11,622 bases of DNA, from assembly GCA_903910005.1 (NCBI GenBank), contig CAIVXW010000459.1:1-11622 (forward strand). Reading direction: 5' to 3'. The stretch is from an uncultured Methylococcaceae bacterium (GTDB lineage Bacteria; Pseudomonadota; Gammaproteobacteria; Methylococcales; Methylococcaceae). A program made the position numbers and the translations under genes. How positions within the stretch are numbered: position 1 is the stretch's first letter; the number at the start of each line of letters is the position of its first letter. The notes beneath the pieces were generated by a model. It saw nothing but the letters and a program-made list of their open reading frames with translations. It was not told the origin of the DNA and made no database searches. Below are positions 1 to 7,020 of the stretch, one piece after another.

Positions 1-61
1 CCAGCAGATGCCCCCAGCGGGCCAGCATTTCAAGCCCGAGTTTGGTCGTTATGAGTTCCAT
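1..61 (-). CDS. Start of an unidentified, probably membrane protein (5' end only)
   Basis: An open frame begins with ATG at 61-59 and runs off the left edge, giving 20 residues that begin MELITTKLG and contain LEMLARWGHLL. A clear Shine-Dalgarno (AGGAG, within GAGAGGAG on the minus strand) sits 4 nt upstream of the ATG, which supports a genuine start. The leucine-rich stretch with an RW.H motif resembles the first membrane helix of proteins with the urate hydroxylase/PuuD N-terminal-type membrane domain, but 20 residues are too few to assign a family. It lies 69 bp downstream of cheB in the same direction and could be the next gene of the chemotaxis operon or a separate unit. Confidence 0.6.
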   Translation of the reverse strand, partial: MELITTKLGLEMLARWGHLL

Positions 62-65
62 GATG

Positions 66-73
66 CTCCTCTC
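66..73 (-). promoter_or_regulatory. Ribosome binding site of the left-edge gene
   Basis: The minus strand reads GAGAGGAG, then CATC, then ATG at 61. This purine-rich block is a near-consensus Shine-Dalgarno and is the main reason to accept the truncated frame as a real gene. Confidence 0.6.
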
Positions 74-130
74 TGATTGATTTGATGTTATGGGATACGA
101 TGCAAACCGCTTGACCGGTTCGCCCCCGCA

Positions 131-1207
131 TTATATACCGCGAGTTACGTAACCGGACTGCATGGCCGCAATGATCCCGGCCAGTGGCAACACCCGGGCC
201 GCCGCGCCCAGGCGAATGGCCTCACGCGGCATACCGAACACCACACAGGACGCCTCGTCCTGGGCAATGGTGTCGGCACCGGCAGCCCGCATTTCCTTCA
301 ATCCCCGGGCACCGTCACCGCCCATGCCGGTCATGATGATGCCCAGGGCATTGGCACCGGCGTGGAGGGCCGCCGACCGGAACAGTACATCCACCGAGGG
401 ACGATGCCGGTTGACCAGGGGGCCGTCCACAACCTCGGCCAGATAGCGGGCACCGCTGCGGCGTATTCTGAGGTGATGGTTGCCGGGGGCAATCAGGGCC
501 AGTCCCGGCAGCAGGTGATCGCCGTGTACCGCTTCGCGTACTTCAATCTCGCACAGGCTGTCCAGCCGTTTGGCGAACAGGGCCGTGAATTTTTCCGGCA
601 TGTGCTGGACAATGGCAATACCGGGCAAGGTGGCGGGTAGACGGGTCAGGATGAATTCCAGGGCCTGGGTACCTCCGGTCGAGGTTCCCATGACGATGAC
701 CTGTTCGGTGGTTTGAGCCATGGCCTGCACCACCGGTTTTGAACCCGGTCGTACGGGCCGGGTTGTGCGGTTGTCTGCCGCCAGGCACTGCAATCGCTGC
801 ATGTTGGCCAAGGCTGCGGTCTTGACCGCGTCAATCAATTCAATCGCTGATTCTTCCAGAAAACTTTTAAGCCCGATCCGGGGTTTGGTCAGGACGGCCA
901 CGGCACCGGCACCGAGGGCTTGCAGGGTGGTTGCCGAACCCTGTTCGGTCAGCGATGAACACATGATGACCGGGGTCGGGCGTTCGTCCATGATCTTCCT
1001 GAGAAAGGTCAGGCCGTCCATCCGTGGCATTTCTACATCAAGGATGATGACATCCGGCCACTCCTTCTCCAGTCGCTGCATGGCAAACAGCGGATCCGAC
1101 ACCGCACCCATGACCCGTATGGCCGGGTCTTCGCCCAATATGTGGGTGATGACCTGACGGGTGACGGCGGAATCATCGACAATCAGTACACGGATGGGCG
1201 GTTTCAT
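131..1207 (-). CDS. cheB: CheB, chemotaxis protein-glutamate methylesterase/glutamine deamidase
   Basis: CheB removes methyl groups from chemoreceptor glutamates (and can deamidate glutamines) when phosphorylated by CheA, which gives adaptation. The 358-residue protein has a full receiver domain (about 5-125) with the acidic pair D11/D12 after VLIV, phosphoacceptor D57 in ILDVEMPRMDG and K108 in LTKP. A linker of about 40 residues leads to the methylesterase domain (about 168-350). The catalytic triad is visible: S176 in MGTSTGG, H202 in VQHMP and D298 in MTGMGGDGA. Its spacing matches the S164/H190/D286 triad of the enteric enzyme with a constant 12-residue offset. The start ATG overlaps the cheD stop by 4 nt (ATGA), so translation is probably coupled. 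No strong Shine-Dalgarno precedes it. It is the last gene of the recognised cluster. Confidence 0.97.
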   Translation of the reverse strand: MKPPIRVLIVDDSAVTRQVITHILGEDPAIRVMGAVSDPLFAMQRLEKEWPDVIILDVEMPRMDGLTFLRKIMDERPTPVIMCSSLTEQGSATTLQALGAGAVAVLTKPRIGLKSFLEESAIELIDAVKTAALANMQRLQCLAADNRTTRPVRPGSKPVVQAMAQTTEQVIVMGTSTGGTQALEFILTRLPATLPGIAIVQHMPEKFTALFAKRLDSLCEIEVREAVHGDHLLPGLALIAPGNHHLRIRRSGARYLAEVVDGPLVNRHRPSVDVLFRSAALHAGANALGIIMTGMGGDGARGLKEMRAAGADTIAQDEASCVVFGMPREAIRLGAAARVLPLAGIIAAMQSGYVTRGI

Positions 1208-1698
1208 GCGTTAGTCGGTGCGTGTTTGAGCCAGACATGCCCGTTCCAGATGTCAAAAATCAGTGAACGGTGCCCTTTTCCTCCCAGATGGTGAGCCGTT
1301 ACCGTCAGGTTGAGTTGTTCCAGCAGCACCAGAGCCCGCTCGACATTGCGTTCGCCGATTTTCAGATTGCTGCGCTTGTGCGTGTCGGGAAACATATCCC
1401 CGCCACCAAAAACCTTGATGTAGTACTGGGCCGGATCGGTACCCTGACTGTTGTAGATTTCATGCAGCATCAGGCTGAGGGCTTCGTCGCCGTAGCGGCC
1501 ATCCAGTTCGGACGAGTCACTGGCCTTGAGTCGGCTCGGCAGCATGAAATGACACATGCCGCCAATCAGCAGGTGCGGGTGCCAGAAGGTAATGGCGACG
1601 CAGGAACCCAGTACGGTACGGATGCGGGTGTTACGGTCGGAAAAATAATACTCACCGGGTTGCAAAAAAATTTCGATAATGTCGCAGGGATTATCCAT
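1204..1698 (-). CDS. cheD: CheD, chemoreceptor glutamine deamidase
   Basis: CheD deamidates specific receptor glutamines to glutamates and in some bacteria tunes CheC/receptor signalling. The 164-residue protein shows the family's catalytic elements: nucleophile C33 in TVLGSCVA, H50 in GGMCHFMLP, and T28 upstream of the cysteine in the place of the family's third catalytic residue. The motifs VFGGGDMF (about 95-102) and IGERNVE (about 113-119) are also typical. Length is normal for the family. The gene overlaps the end of cheR by 8 nt and the start of cheB by 4 nt, giving the cheR-cheD-cheB order known from Pseudomonas Che2-type clusters. No CheC partner is present in the window, so the likely job is receptor deamidation. 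Confidence 0.96.
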   Translation of the reverse strand: MDNPCDIIEIFLQPGEYYFSDRNTRIRTVLGSCVAITFWHPHLLIGGMCHFMLPSRLKASDSSELDGRYGDEALSLMLHEIYNSQGTDPAQYYIKVFGGGDMFPDTHKRSNLKIGERNVERALVLLEQLNLTVTAHHLGGKGHRSLIFDIWNGHVWLKHAPTNA

Positions 1699-2497
1699 GA
1701 CGATAGATGGAAGGCTTGATCATTTTAAGTGGCCCGGTGATCCCGGCCAGGCTCTCGGAGTGGCTGACAAACAGGAAACCGCCCGGTTTGAGAACCTGGC
1801 TGATTCTCTGGATGACGGCCTGTTTGGTGGGCTGATCGAAATAAATCAGGACGTTACGCAGGAATATCACATCAAAGCTGCCGACATTAGGCAGCGACCG
1901 GTTCAGGTTGATCTGGGTAAAGCGCACCCGCTCACGCAGGGTTTTGTTTACCAGAAAACGGCCGTCATATTCATCAATACCCCTGAGACAGTATTTTTTA
2001 AGGTAGCCCCCGGGAATGTTGTGGCTGCGTTCCAGCGAATACAGGCCGGTTCGGGCCGTGGCCAGCACCCGGGCACTGATATCCGAGGCCAGCACCGACC
2101 AGTCACCGGATAAGCCCAGCGATTCGGCCAGGGTCATGGCCAGACTGTAGGGTTCTTCCCCGGTGGAGCAGGCCGCACTCCACAGCGCGAACCGGGCCGC
2201 CCGCCGGGCCGGGAGTACCTGGCCTGCCAGATACTCAAAGTGTTCTTCCTCCCTGAAAAAATAGGTTTCGTTGGTGGTCAGCAGGTCAATGGCCTGTTGC
2301 AGTTCGTCCGGGTAGTGGCCGCTGGTAATCAACTGAAAGTAATCGTGAAAACTTGCGAGTGCGTAGTGGCTGAGGCGTTTGTTGAGTCGGCCCCACACCA
2401 GCGGCTTTTTGGCATCCGAGAGGTGGATACCCGCCTTGTCGTAGATGAAGGTACGGAATTGCTGAAATTCGCGGTCGGAGAGGGTAATGTGATCCAT
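1691..2497 (-). CDS. cheR: CheR, chemotaxis protein-glutamate O-methyltransferase
   Basis: CheR methylates chemoreceptor glutamates using S-adenosylmethionine, opposing CheB. The 268 residues comprise an N-terminal helical CheR domain (about 5-60; LSDREFQQFRTFIYDKAGI) and a Rossmann methyltransferase domain. Diagnostic motifs are TTNETYFFRE (about 74-83), the SAM-binding LWSAACSTGEEPYSLA (105-120), D139 in ASDIS, and LRNVLIYFD (213-221). There is no C-terminal TPR extension, so this is the plain chemotaxis form. The ATG at 2497 fits the usual family N terminus. Only an AAGGGG at non-optimal distance lies upstream, overlapping the stop of the preceding gene. The 18-nt gap to that gene and the 8-nt overlap with cheD place it inside the operon. 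Confidence 0.97.
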   Translation of the reverse strand: MDHITLSDREFQQFRTFIYDKAGIHLSDAKKPLVWGRLNKRLSHYALASFHDYFQLITSGHYPDELQQAIDLLTTNETYFFREEEHFEYLAGQVLPARRAARFALWSAACSTGEEPYSLAMTLAESLGLSGDWSVLASDISARVLATARTGLYSLERSHNIPGGYLKKYCLRGIDEYDGRFLVNKTLRERVRFTQINLNRSLPNVGSFDVIFLRNVLIYFDQPTKQAVIQRISQVLKPGGFLFVSHSESLAGITGPLKMIKPSIYRHG

Positions 2498-2515
2498 GCG
2501 GGCAGCAACGGCCCC

Positions 2516-3028
2516 TTACCCCGGCAAAAGCTGGGCAGGATCAATGACGATGCCAATCCAGTGTTCGAGTCGGGTGTCATTTCTGAGGATAACCCAGAGA
2601 AATTCCTCTGAATCCTCTACCGGCCGGATATAAACCCGCAGGAGCAGATTATCTCCGGCCAGTCGCCCCAGCATGGGCGGTGAGTAATAATCAAACGCGA
2701 GGGTCTGTCCGCCGGGAGCCGCCACCGCGTAGTCGTCCTGCTCCACCCAGGCTGGCATCCCGCCGGGATGAGACGATTCAGCCATCAGTCTGAGCAAAAA
2801 CCACAGATTTGCCGCATTGTCTTCCACCAGCAGGAAGACGCTGCCGTCCTCGCCGTCGATTTGCCAGCTTGGCAGGGTCATGGCGGGTTCTTCCAGATGC
2901 AGTGGCTCTACCCGGCTGATCCGGCCCGGAACCCGGGGCGTTTTGAACAGGGCCTCCGAACTGAACATGACACTCAGGGACGGGTCGAAGCGAATCTGAT
3001 CGCCCGATTTGAATGACAGGTTTTTCAT
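2516..3028 (-). CDS. Uncharacterised 170-residue soluble protein in the chemotaxis operon
   Basis: I do not recognise this family. It has 170 residues, no signal peptide, no membrane helix and no cysteine. It is acidic and carries five tryptophans (W55, W76, W94, W145, W157). Alternating hydrophobic stretches such as GSVFLLVED (62-70), NLLLRVYIRP (127-136) and HWIGIVIDP (156-164) suggest a mainly beta fold. Its size is close to CheW, but the CheW hallmarks (the INLRG-type loop and the repeated short strands) are absent. A distant resemblance of the C-terminal part to DUF2491/YjfK-like proteins crossed my mind but is unsupported. Its ATG overlaps the stop of the upstream secreted protein by 4 nt, and GGAGG precedes it by 7 nt, so it is surely translated and coupled to that partner. 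It may be an accessory chemotaxis protein; that is inference from position only. Confidence 0.85.
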   Translation of the reverse strand: MKNLSFKSGDQIRFDPSLSVMFSSEALFKTPRVPGRISRVEPLHLEEPAMTLPSWQIDGEDGSVFLLVEDNAANLWFLLRLMAESSHPGGMPAWVEQDDYAVAAPGGQTLAFDYYSPPMLGRLAGDNLLLRVYIRPVEDSEEFLWVILRNDTRLEHWIGIVIDPAQLLPG

Positions 3029-4599
3029 TGTTCTCCCTCCAGACGGGTACGCAGGACGCCTACCGCCCGCAGCATGCGGTCGTAGTCGGAACGGTGATTT
3101 TGCCGCCAGTCGTCATTTACCAGTAAAACCGTTTCAACCGCATACCCGTCAGTCCAGGCGGATGAGGCCAGGTGCTTGAAGCGTCGACCGGCAATGGACA
3201 CCGGCTGATACCAGTTGGCCGATTCGGACAGTGACGTCAGCGGTTTGAAATCCTGCGCCGTAACGGGCGTGAGGCGCAGGTGGTCGTCCAGGTCGGCAAA
3301 GGCCAGAATGCCTGAATCGGGGTGGGTCACCAGAAAGGCACAATCGGCCTGGCTGGACGAGGCCAAGGCGATGGCCTCGCTCGGCGTAAGGGCCTCGGTC
3401 ACCCGCATGTCGCGCAGTTTGGGCAAACGTTCGGCCAGTATGCGCCAGGTGGCTTCGGCGCCGCTGCCGCTCGGGATGGCGATGCGGGTTCCTGTTTTCA
3501 GTTCAGCCAGGGAGGCAGGCAGCGAACGCTTGCTGCACAGCAGCAGCAGGGCTTCCAGCATGAAATCGGAACTGGTTTTGAGTACCTGGCCCGATTCGGT
3601 CACCACCACATCACGCTGGGCAAAGCCCGCGTCACACCGGCCGTCCCGTACCGCTGCCAGATTTTCCAGCGAACCGGAAGTTTGCACCACCTCGACCGGC
3701 AGGGTCTGGTTCAGCAGGTTGGCCGCCATGGCATAGGCTCCCTGCGGCAGACCGGCACAGAGTCGGGCCACCGGCGGTTGGGTTGTCCGCTGACTGACCG
3801 TGCCGGTGCCATTACCGGGCTGGGCCGACAGGGCCTGCACCTGACTGACCGTGCCGGTGCCGTTACCGGGTTGGGCCGGCAGGGCCTGCACCCGGCTTTC
3901 CAGTTCAGCCAGTCTGCGTTTCAGTTCAGGATCGCTTTCGGCCTGCTGTTGTTGTTCTTCACGCCAGGCCCGTGCGGCGGGGTCGTTGTAGTGTCGCCGG
4001 TATTCGTCCAGATCACTGGCGGACGCCGCGTGGTTGAGCAGGCTGGACGTCAAAAACCCGGCGGCGGCCCCGATGGCGGCACTGCCCCAACTGAAGCCGC
4101 CGGGACGGCGGGTTTCCGGAGGCGGCGAGCCGGAGGGCTGGTTGTAACGCCACTGACTGGCGGATTCGTCACCCGAGCGGCGGTATTTGGCGGTCTGGTC
4201 GTAGCTGGCGGCCGGTCTGCGCCCGCCATCGCCCGAGGTACTGCTGCTGGTGGGCGCAGGCGTGTTGACCTGGTTCTGATAGCGCTGATACAGGGCAGAA
4301 CCCTGCACCGGACGACTGGCCTCTCCCTTGAACGAGGCATCCGGCCCGGTGCTGCGGCGGGTATAGCCGGGATCAATGCTGGCCGACGGGGGGCGTGAGG
4401 GCGTGATCGGCGCGACGGAGACCGGTGCCTGCCGCTGCAACGACGAACGTGGCACCAGGCTACTGCTGCGGCTACCACCGGAAAAGGAGGAGCGACTGCC
4501 CGAGAAGGAGGAGCGACTGCCTGCGTAGGCGGACGCAGCCATGACATGGCTGTCGACAGCCAGTAAAAGGATGAGGGCGGCGTAACTCAGTTTTGACAT
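3025..4599 (-). CDS. Secreted protein with TAXI-like solute-binding domain and long low-complexity N-terminal region
   Basis: The 524-residue protein starts with a signal peptide (about 1-26; hydrophobic LSYAALILLLAV, likely cleaved after VMA or AYA). Residues 27-48 are a Ser/Arg/Gly repeat (GSRSSFS twice). Disordered Pro/Ser/Arg-rich sequence follows to about 165, then a Gly/Ala hydrophobic patch (170-188, WGSAAIGAAAGFLTSSLL). Next come a charged, probably helical stretch (about 211-240) and a 17-residue tandem repeat (237-270). Residues about 279-520 look like a periplasmic binding domain of the TRAP-transporter TAXI family: CAGLPQGAYAMAANLL, then TSGSLENLAAVRDGRCDAGFAQ, then GTRIAIPSGSGAEATWRIL. 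Four cysteines (281, 322, 355, 420) could form disulfides. No TRAP permease lies nearby. It sits between cheA and the 170-residue gene, so a ligand-presenting role in chemosensing is possible but inferred. The Shine-Dalgarno is weak. Confidence 0.85.
   Translation of the reverse strand: MSKLSYAALILLLAVDSHVMAASAYAGSRSSFSGSRSSFSGGSRSSSLVPRSSLQRQAPVSVAPITPSRPPSASIDPGYTRRSTGPDASFKGEASRPVQGSALYQRYQNQVNTPAPTSSSTSGDGGRRPAASYDQTAKYRRSGDESASQWRYNQPSGSPPPETRRPGGFSWGSAAIGAAAGFLTSSLLNHAASASDLDEYRRHYNDPAARAWREEQQQQAESDPELKRRLAELESRVQALPAQPGNGTGTVSQVQALSAQPGNGTGTVSQRTTQPPVARLCAGLPQGAYAMAANLLNQTLPVEVVQTSGSLENLAAVRDGRCDAGFAQRDVVVTESGQVLKTSSDFMLEALLLLCSKRSLPASLAELKTGTRIAIPSGSGAEATWRILAERLPKLRDMRVTEALTPSEAIALASSSQADCAFLVTHPDSGILAFADLDDHLRLTPVTAQDFKPLTSLSESANWYQPVSIAGRRFKHLASSAWTDGYAVETVLLVNDDWRQNHRSDYDRMLRAVGVLRTRLEGEQ
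3033..3040 (-). promoter_or_regulatory. Strong ribosome binding site of the 170-residue protein
   Basis: The minus strand reads GGAGGGAG followed by AACA and the ATG at 3028. It lies inside the 3' end of the upstream gene. It is the best Shine-Dalgarno in the chemotaxis block, where most other genes have weak ones, so this protein may be made at a relatively high level. Confidence 0.7.
3790..3891. repeat. Two tandem 51-bp copies inside the TAXI-like gene
   Basis: Positions 3790-3840 and 3841-3891 are head-to-tail copies with 3 mismatches in 51. They encode VQALPAQPGNGTGTVSQ and VQALSAQPGNGTGTVSQ. Two differences are silent and one changes Pro to Ser. The frame is kept, and the repeat lies in the linker just before the binding domain, so copy number could vary without destroying the protein. 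Confidence 0.93.
4483..4521. repeat. Short 21-bp-period repeat encoding GSRSSFS twice
   Basis: An 18-bp block (4483-4500) recurs at 4504-4521 with one mismatch, a 21-bp period. It encodes the Ser/Arg/Gly repeat directly after the signal peptide of the TAXI-like protein. It is a second in-frame slippage-prone repeat in the same gene. Confidence 0.85.
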
Positions 4600-4631
4600 G
4601 GGGGAATAACCTGCAGGGAAGGAGGAGATGG

Positions 4632-6737
4632 TCAGGAAAGCTCACGGGTCATGACATGGTGGATCAAACCGGGTATGTCAAGGATCAGGGCCACCTCGCC
4701 ACTGCCAAGGATGGTGGAACCGCTGAGGGTGGCCAGTCGGGAAAACAGGGCTCCCAGCGGTTTGATGACCGTCTGGAATTCGCCCAGCAATTCGTCCACG
4801 ATCAAGCCGGCCCGCTGGTGGCCGTAGCGCACCACGGCAATGTTCTCACGGCGTTCGGTGCGGGTACTGCGGACGCTGAACAGATCAGCCAGGCGTATGA
4901 CCGGCAGCACCTCGCCCCGGACATCCAGATAACCCTGCCGGGTACTCTGTTGCCGGGTTTGTCCGTCGTATTCCAGGCACTCGACCAGCATATCCATGGG
5001 AATGACATAGCGTTCATTCCCTACCCGAACCAGAAACCCGTCAATGATGGCCAGGGTGAGTGGCAGCCGTATCCTGATCAGGGTGCCATGTCCCGGCTCA
5101 CTCTCAACCTGGATTTCCCCGCGCAATGCCTCGACATTGCGTTTTACCACATCCAGCCCCACACCCCGTCCGGACAGGCTGGAAATCTGGTCGGCAGTGG
5201 AAAAACCAGGTTCGAATATCAGCGCGTAAATGTCGGCATTACTCAGAACGGCCTCGGCAGGCCGGATGCCTTTTTCCACCGCCCGGGCCAGGATTTTGTC
5301 CCGATTGAGCCCGTAACCGTCGTCAGACACCTCCAGAACGATGCTGCCGGAATCGTGGCAGGCATTGAGCGACACCGTACCGTGGCGGCTTTTGCCGAGG
5401 GCCAGCCGCTCTGCCACCGGTTCGATGCCGTGATCCATGGCATTGCGTACCAGGTGCATCAGCGGGTCGCCAATCTGCTCCACGACCGATTTGTCCAGTT
5501 CGGTGTCACCGCCACTGATATGCAGTTCAATCTCCTTGCCCAGTTCCCGACTGACATCGTGTACCACCCGTTGAAAGCGCTGAAAGGTACTGCCAATCTG
5601 CACCATTTGCAGGCCCAGGGCAATGTTGCGTACTTCCTCAATGAGCCGGATCAGGTTGGCAGCCGATTCGACCACCGGTGCAGCCCGGGCCTGACGGGCC
5701 AGCAGATGGGTGTTGGCACCGGCTATGACCAGTTCACCCACCAGATTGATCAGCAGTTGCAAACGGTCACTGTCGATGCGGATGAAATGCCGGTCAGCCG
5801 CTTTGTGGCCGGGTGACGGAGCCGCTTGCCCGGCAGCGGCCCTGGTCTGCGTCACGGCGGGCGGCGGTGGGATTGCGGCGGCAACCGGCGTGTCTTCCCG
5901 GGTCAGGATACGTTCCAGTTCAGCAGGGGTCAGGGTTCCGGTGCGTAGCAGCAATTCCCCCGCCTGCCCGGTCGATTCGGCCAGGGTTTGCAGCAGGCGG
6001 GCGTAGTCACTGAGCGGACTGCCCGGTGCTACCAGTTGGAGGGTGCCGTCTTCCCGGAAAAACTCGAAGGCACTTTCGATGGCCTCACGCGGGGCATCAG
6101 TCCGGTAGGACAATTCAAATCCGAGAAAGCAGCGTTCGGGATCCAGCGCGGCCAGGGGCGGTGCCTGATCCAGTAGCGGAACCAGGCGGACGATGGTTCC
6201 CATGCCGTTCAGATAATTGAACAGGGATACCGGATCCAGCCCGCGCTGCAGGATGGCCGGATCGAACCGCAGCGACAAATGCCAGGCGGGCGTGTCGGCC
6301 CCCGCCGCGTGGTCGTCTCCGGAACGGGTTGCAGTCGCGGCAATCGGAGCCTCGATGTAGCGGGCCAGCGCGGCTTGCAGGGTCTGGCCGGTGCCGGTCA
6401 GTGCCCCGCTCAAGGGATGTCCGGCAATGACCGGTTCCAGCAGGTTGCGAATATGATCGGCACAATCAAGCAGCAGGCCAATCAGGCCGGAATCGGCTGA
6501 AAGCTGATCCTGGCGGATACGATCCAGCAGGCTTTCAACCTGGTGGGTAAATCCCACAATCGGATCAAATCCGAATACTCCCCCGGTTCCCTTGATGGTA
6601 TGGGCCGTCCTGAAAATGGCATTGATGAGTTCCGGGTTGGCGGTATCGTGTTCCAGTGCAATCAGGGATTGCTCCATCACATCCAGCAATTCCAGACTTT
6701 CCACCCGATAGGTTTCTACGGCGGCATCAAGGTTCAT
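4632..6737 (-). CDS. cheA: CheA, chemotaxis sensor histidine kinase
   Basis: CheA autophosphorylates under receptor control and passes phosphate to CheY and CheB. The 701 residues show P1/HPt (about 1-105) with phospho-histidine H46 in RTAHTIKGTGG. A middle domain (about 151-238, beginning WHLSLRFDP) contains a LDPVSLFNYLNGMG segment in the place of the enteric P2. A Pro/Ala linker (about 285-312) follows, then dimerisation P3 (about 317-395). The ATPase domain P4 has N-box HLVRNAMDHGIE (428-439), DDGYGLN (472-478) and GRGVGLDVV (523-531). The CheW-like P5 runs from about 560 to 690. All catalytic motifs are intact. The start overlaps the STAS gene by 11 nt; the next gene begins 32 bp downstream. 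No separate cheW exists in the window, so array coupling must use a CheW encoded elsewhere or this P5 alone. Confidence 0.97.
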   Translation of the reverse strand: MNLDAAVETYRVESLELLDVMEQSLIALEHDTANPELINAIFRTAHTIKGTGGVFGFDPIVGFTHQVESLLDRIRQDQLSADSGLIGLLLDCADHIRNLLEPVIAGHPLSGALTGTGQTLQAALARYIEAPIAATATRSGDDHAAGADTPAWHLSLRFDPAILQRGLDPVSLFNYLNGMGTIVRLVPLLDQAPPLAALDPERCFLGFELSYRTDAPREAIESAFEFFREDGTLQLVAPGSPLSDYARLLQTLAESTGQAGELLLRTGTLTPAELERILTREDTPVAAAIPPPPAVTQTRAAAGQAAPSPGHKAADRHFIRIDSDRLQLLINLVGELVIAGANTHLLARQARAAPVVESAANLIRLIEEVRNIALGLQMVQIGSTFQRFQRVVHDVSRELGKEIELHISGGDTELDKSVVEQIGDPLMHLVRNAMDHGIEPVAERLALGKSRHGTVSLNACHDSGSIVLEVSDDGYGLNRDKILARAVEKGIRPAEAVLSNADIYALIFEPGFSTADQISSLSGRGVGLDVVKRNVEALRGEIQVESEPGHGTLIRIRLPLTLAIIDGFLVRVGNERYVIPMDMLVECLEYDGQTRQQSTRQGYLDVRGEVLPVIRLADLFSVRSTRTERRENIAVVRYGHQRAGLIVDELLGEFQTVIKPLGALFSRLATLSGSTILGSGEVALILDIPGLIHHVMTRELS

Positions 6738-7020
6738 GGGGCGGCGTGTCCGGAAGCAGTTGGTAAAGTGTCAGCAAATCGGTCAGGTGCGAATGATGGC
6801 CCTGCAACAGCAGGCGGTGTCCCTGTTGTGCCAGTTCGCGCCGTGCCACCAGCAGCAGTTGCAAACCCGCCGTATCAATATCGCTGACCTCGCCCAGATC
6901 AATACGGACATCCCGTGCCTGATCCAGGGCCGTTACCAGCAGGTTACGCAGATCATTCGCACTGTAGATGGTCAACTCACCCGCCAGAGCCAGTTCCAGC
7001 GGGGCAGCAACGGCGTTCAT
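6727..7020 (-). CDS. Small STAS-domain protein of the chemotaxis operon
   Basis: The 97-residue protein is a single STAS domain like those of anti-sigma-factor antagonists. It has strand LELALAGELTIYSAND (8-23), then VRIDLGEVSDIDTAGLQLLL (38-57) and RLLLQGHHSHLTDLL further on. The residue equivalent to the phosphorylated Ser/Thr of SpoIIAA-type antagonists is T50 in DIDTAG, so regulation by phosphorylation remains possible, although no partner serine kinase is encoded here. Small STAS proteins beside cheY-cheA are known in F7-class chemotaxis clusters; the related idea that such a protein binds CheA is inference. It overlaps the cheY stop by 4 nt (ATGA) and cheA by 11 nt, and has no Shine-Dalgarno of its own, which implies re-initiation after cheY and a dosage tied to it. 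Confidence 0.9.
   Translation of the reverse strand: MNAVAAPLELALAGELTIYSANDLRNLLVTALDQARDVRIDLGEVSDIDTAGLQLLLVARRELAQQGHRLLLQGHHSHLTDLLTLYQLLPDTPPHEP

Noticed and set aside
105..120. Small inverted repeat AACCG / CGGTT downstream of cheB as a terminator
   Set aside because: The stem is only 5 bp and no T run follows on the minus strand, so an intrinsic terminator is not supported.
2516..3028. Calling the 170-residue protein CheW or a PilZ-domain protein
   Set aside because: Neither the CheW INLRG-type loop nor the PilZ RxxxR and D/NxSxxG motifs can be found in the sequence.
3322..4398. 358-codon plus-strand open frame opposite the TAXI-like gene
   Set aside because: The Gly/Arg-rich translation is what the complement of this low-complexity gene would give; the minus-strand reading has a signal peptide and a binding-protein-like domain and overlaps its neighbour's start.
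4593..5816. 407-codon plus-strand open frame opposite cheA
   Set aside because: It lies wholly opposite the intact catalytic and CheW-like domains of cheA and shows no ribosome site or protein-like motif.
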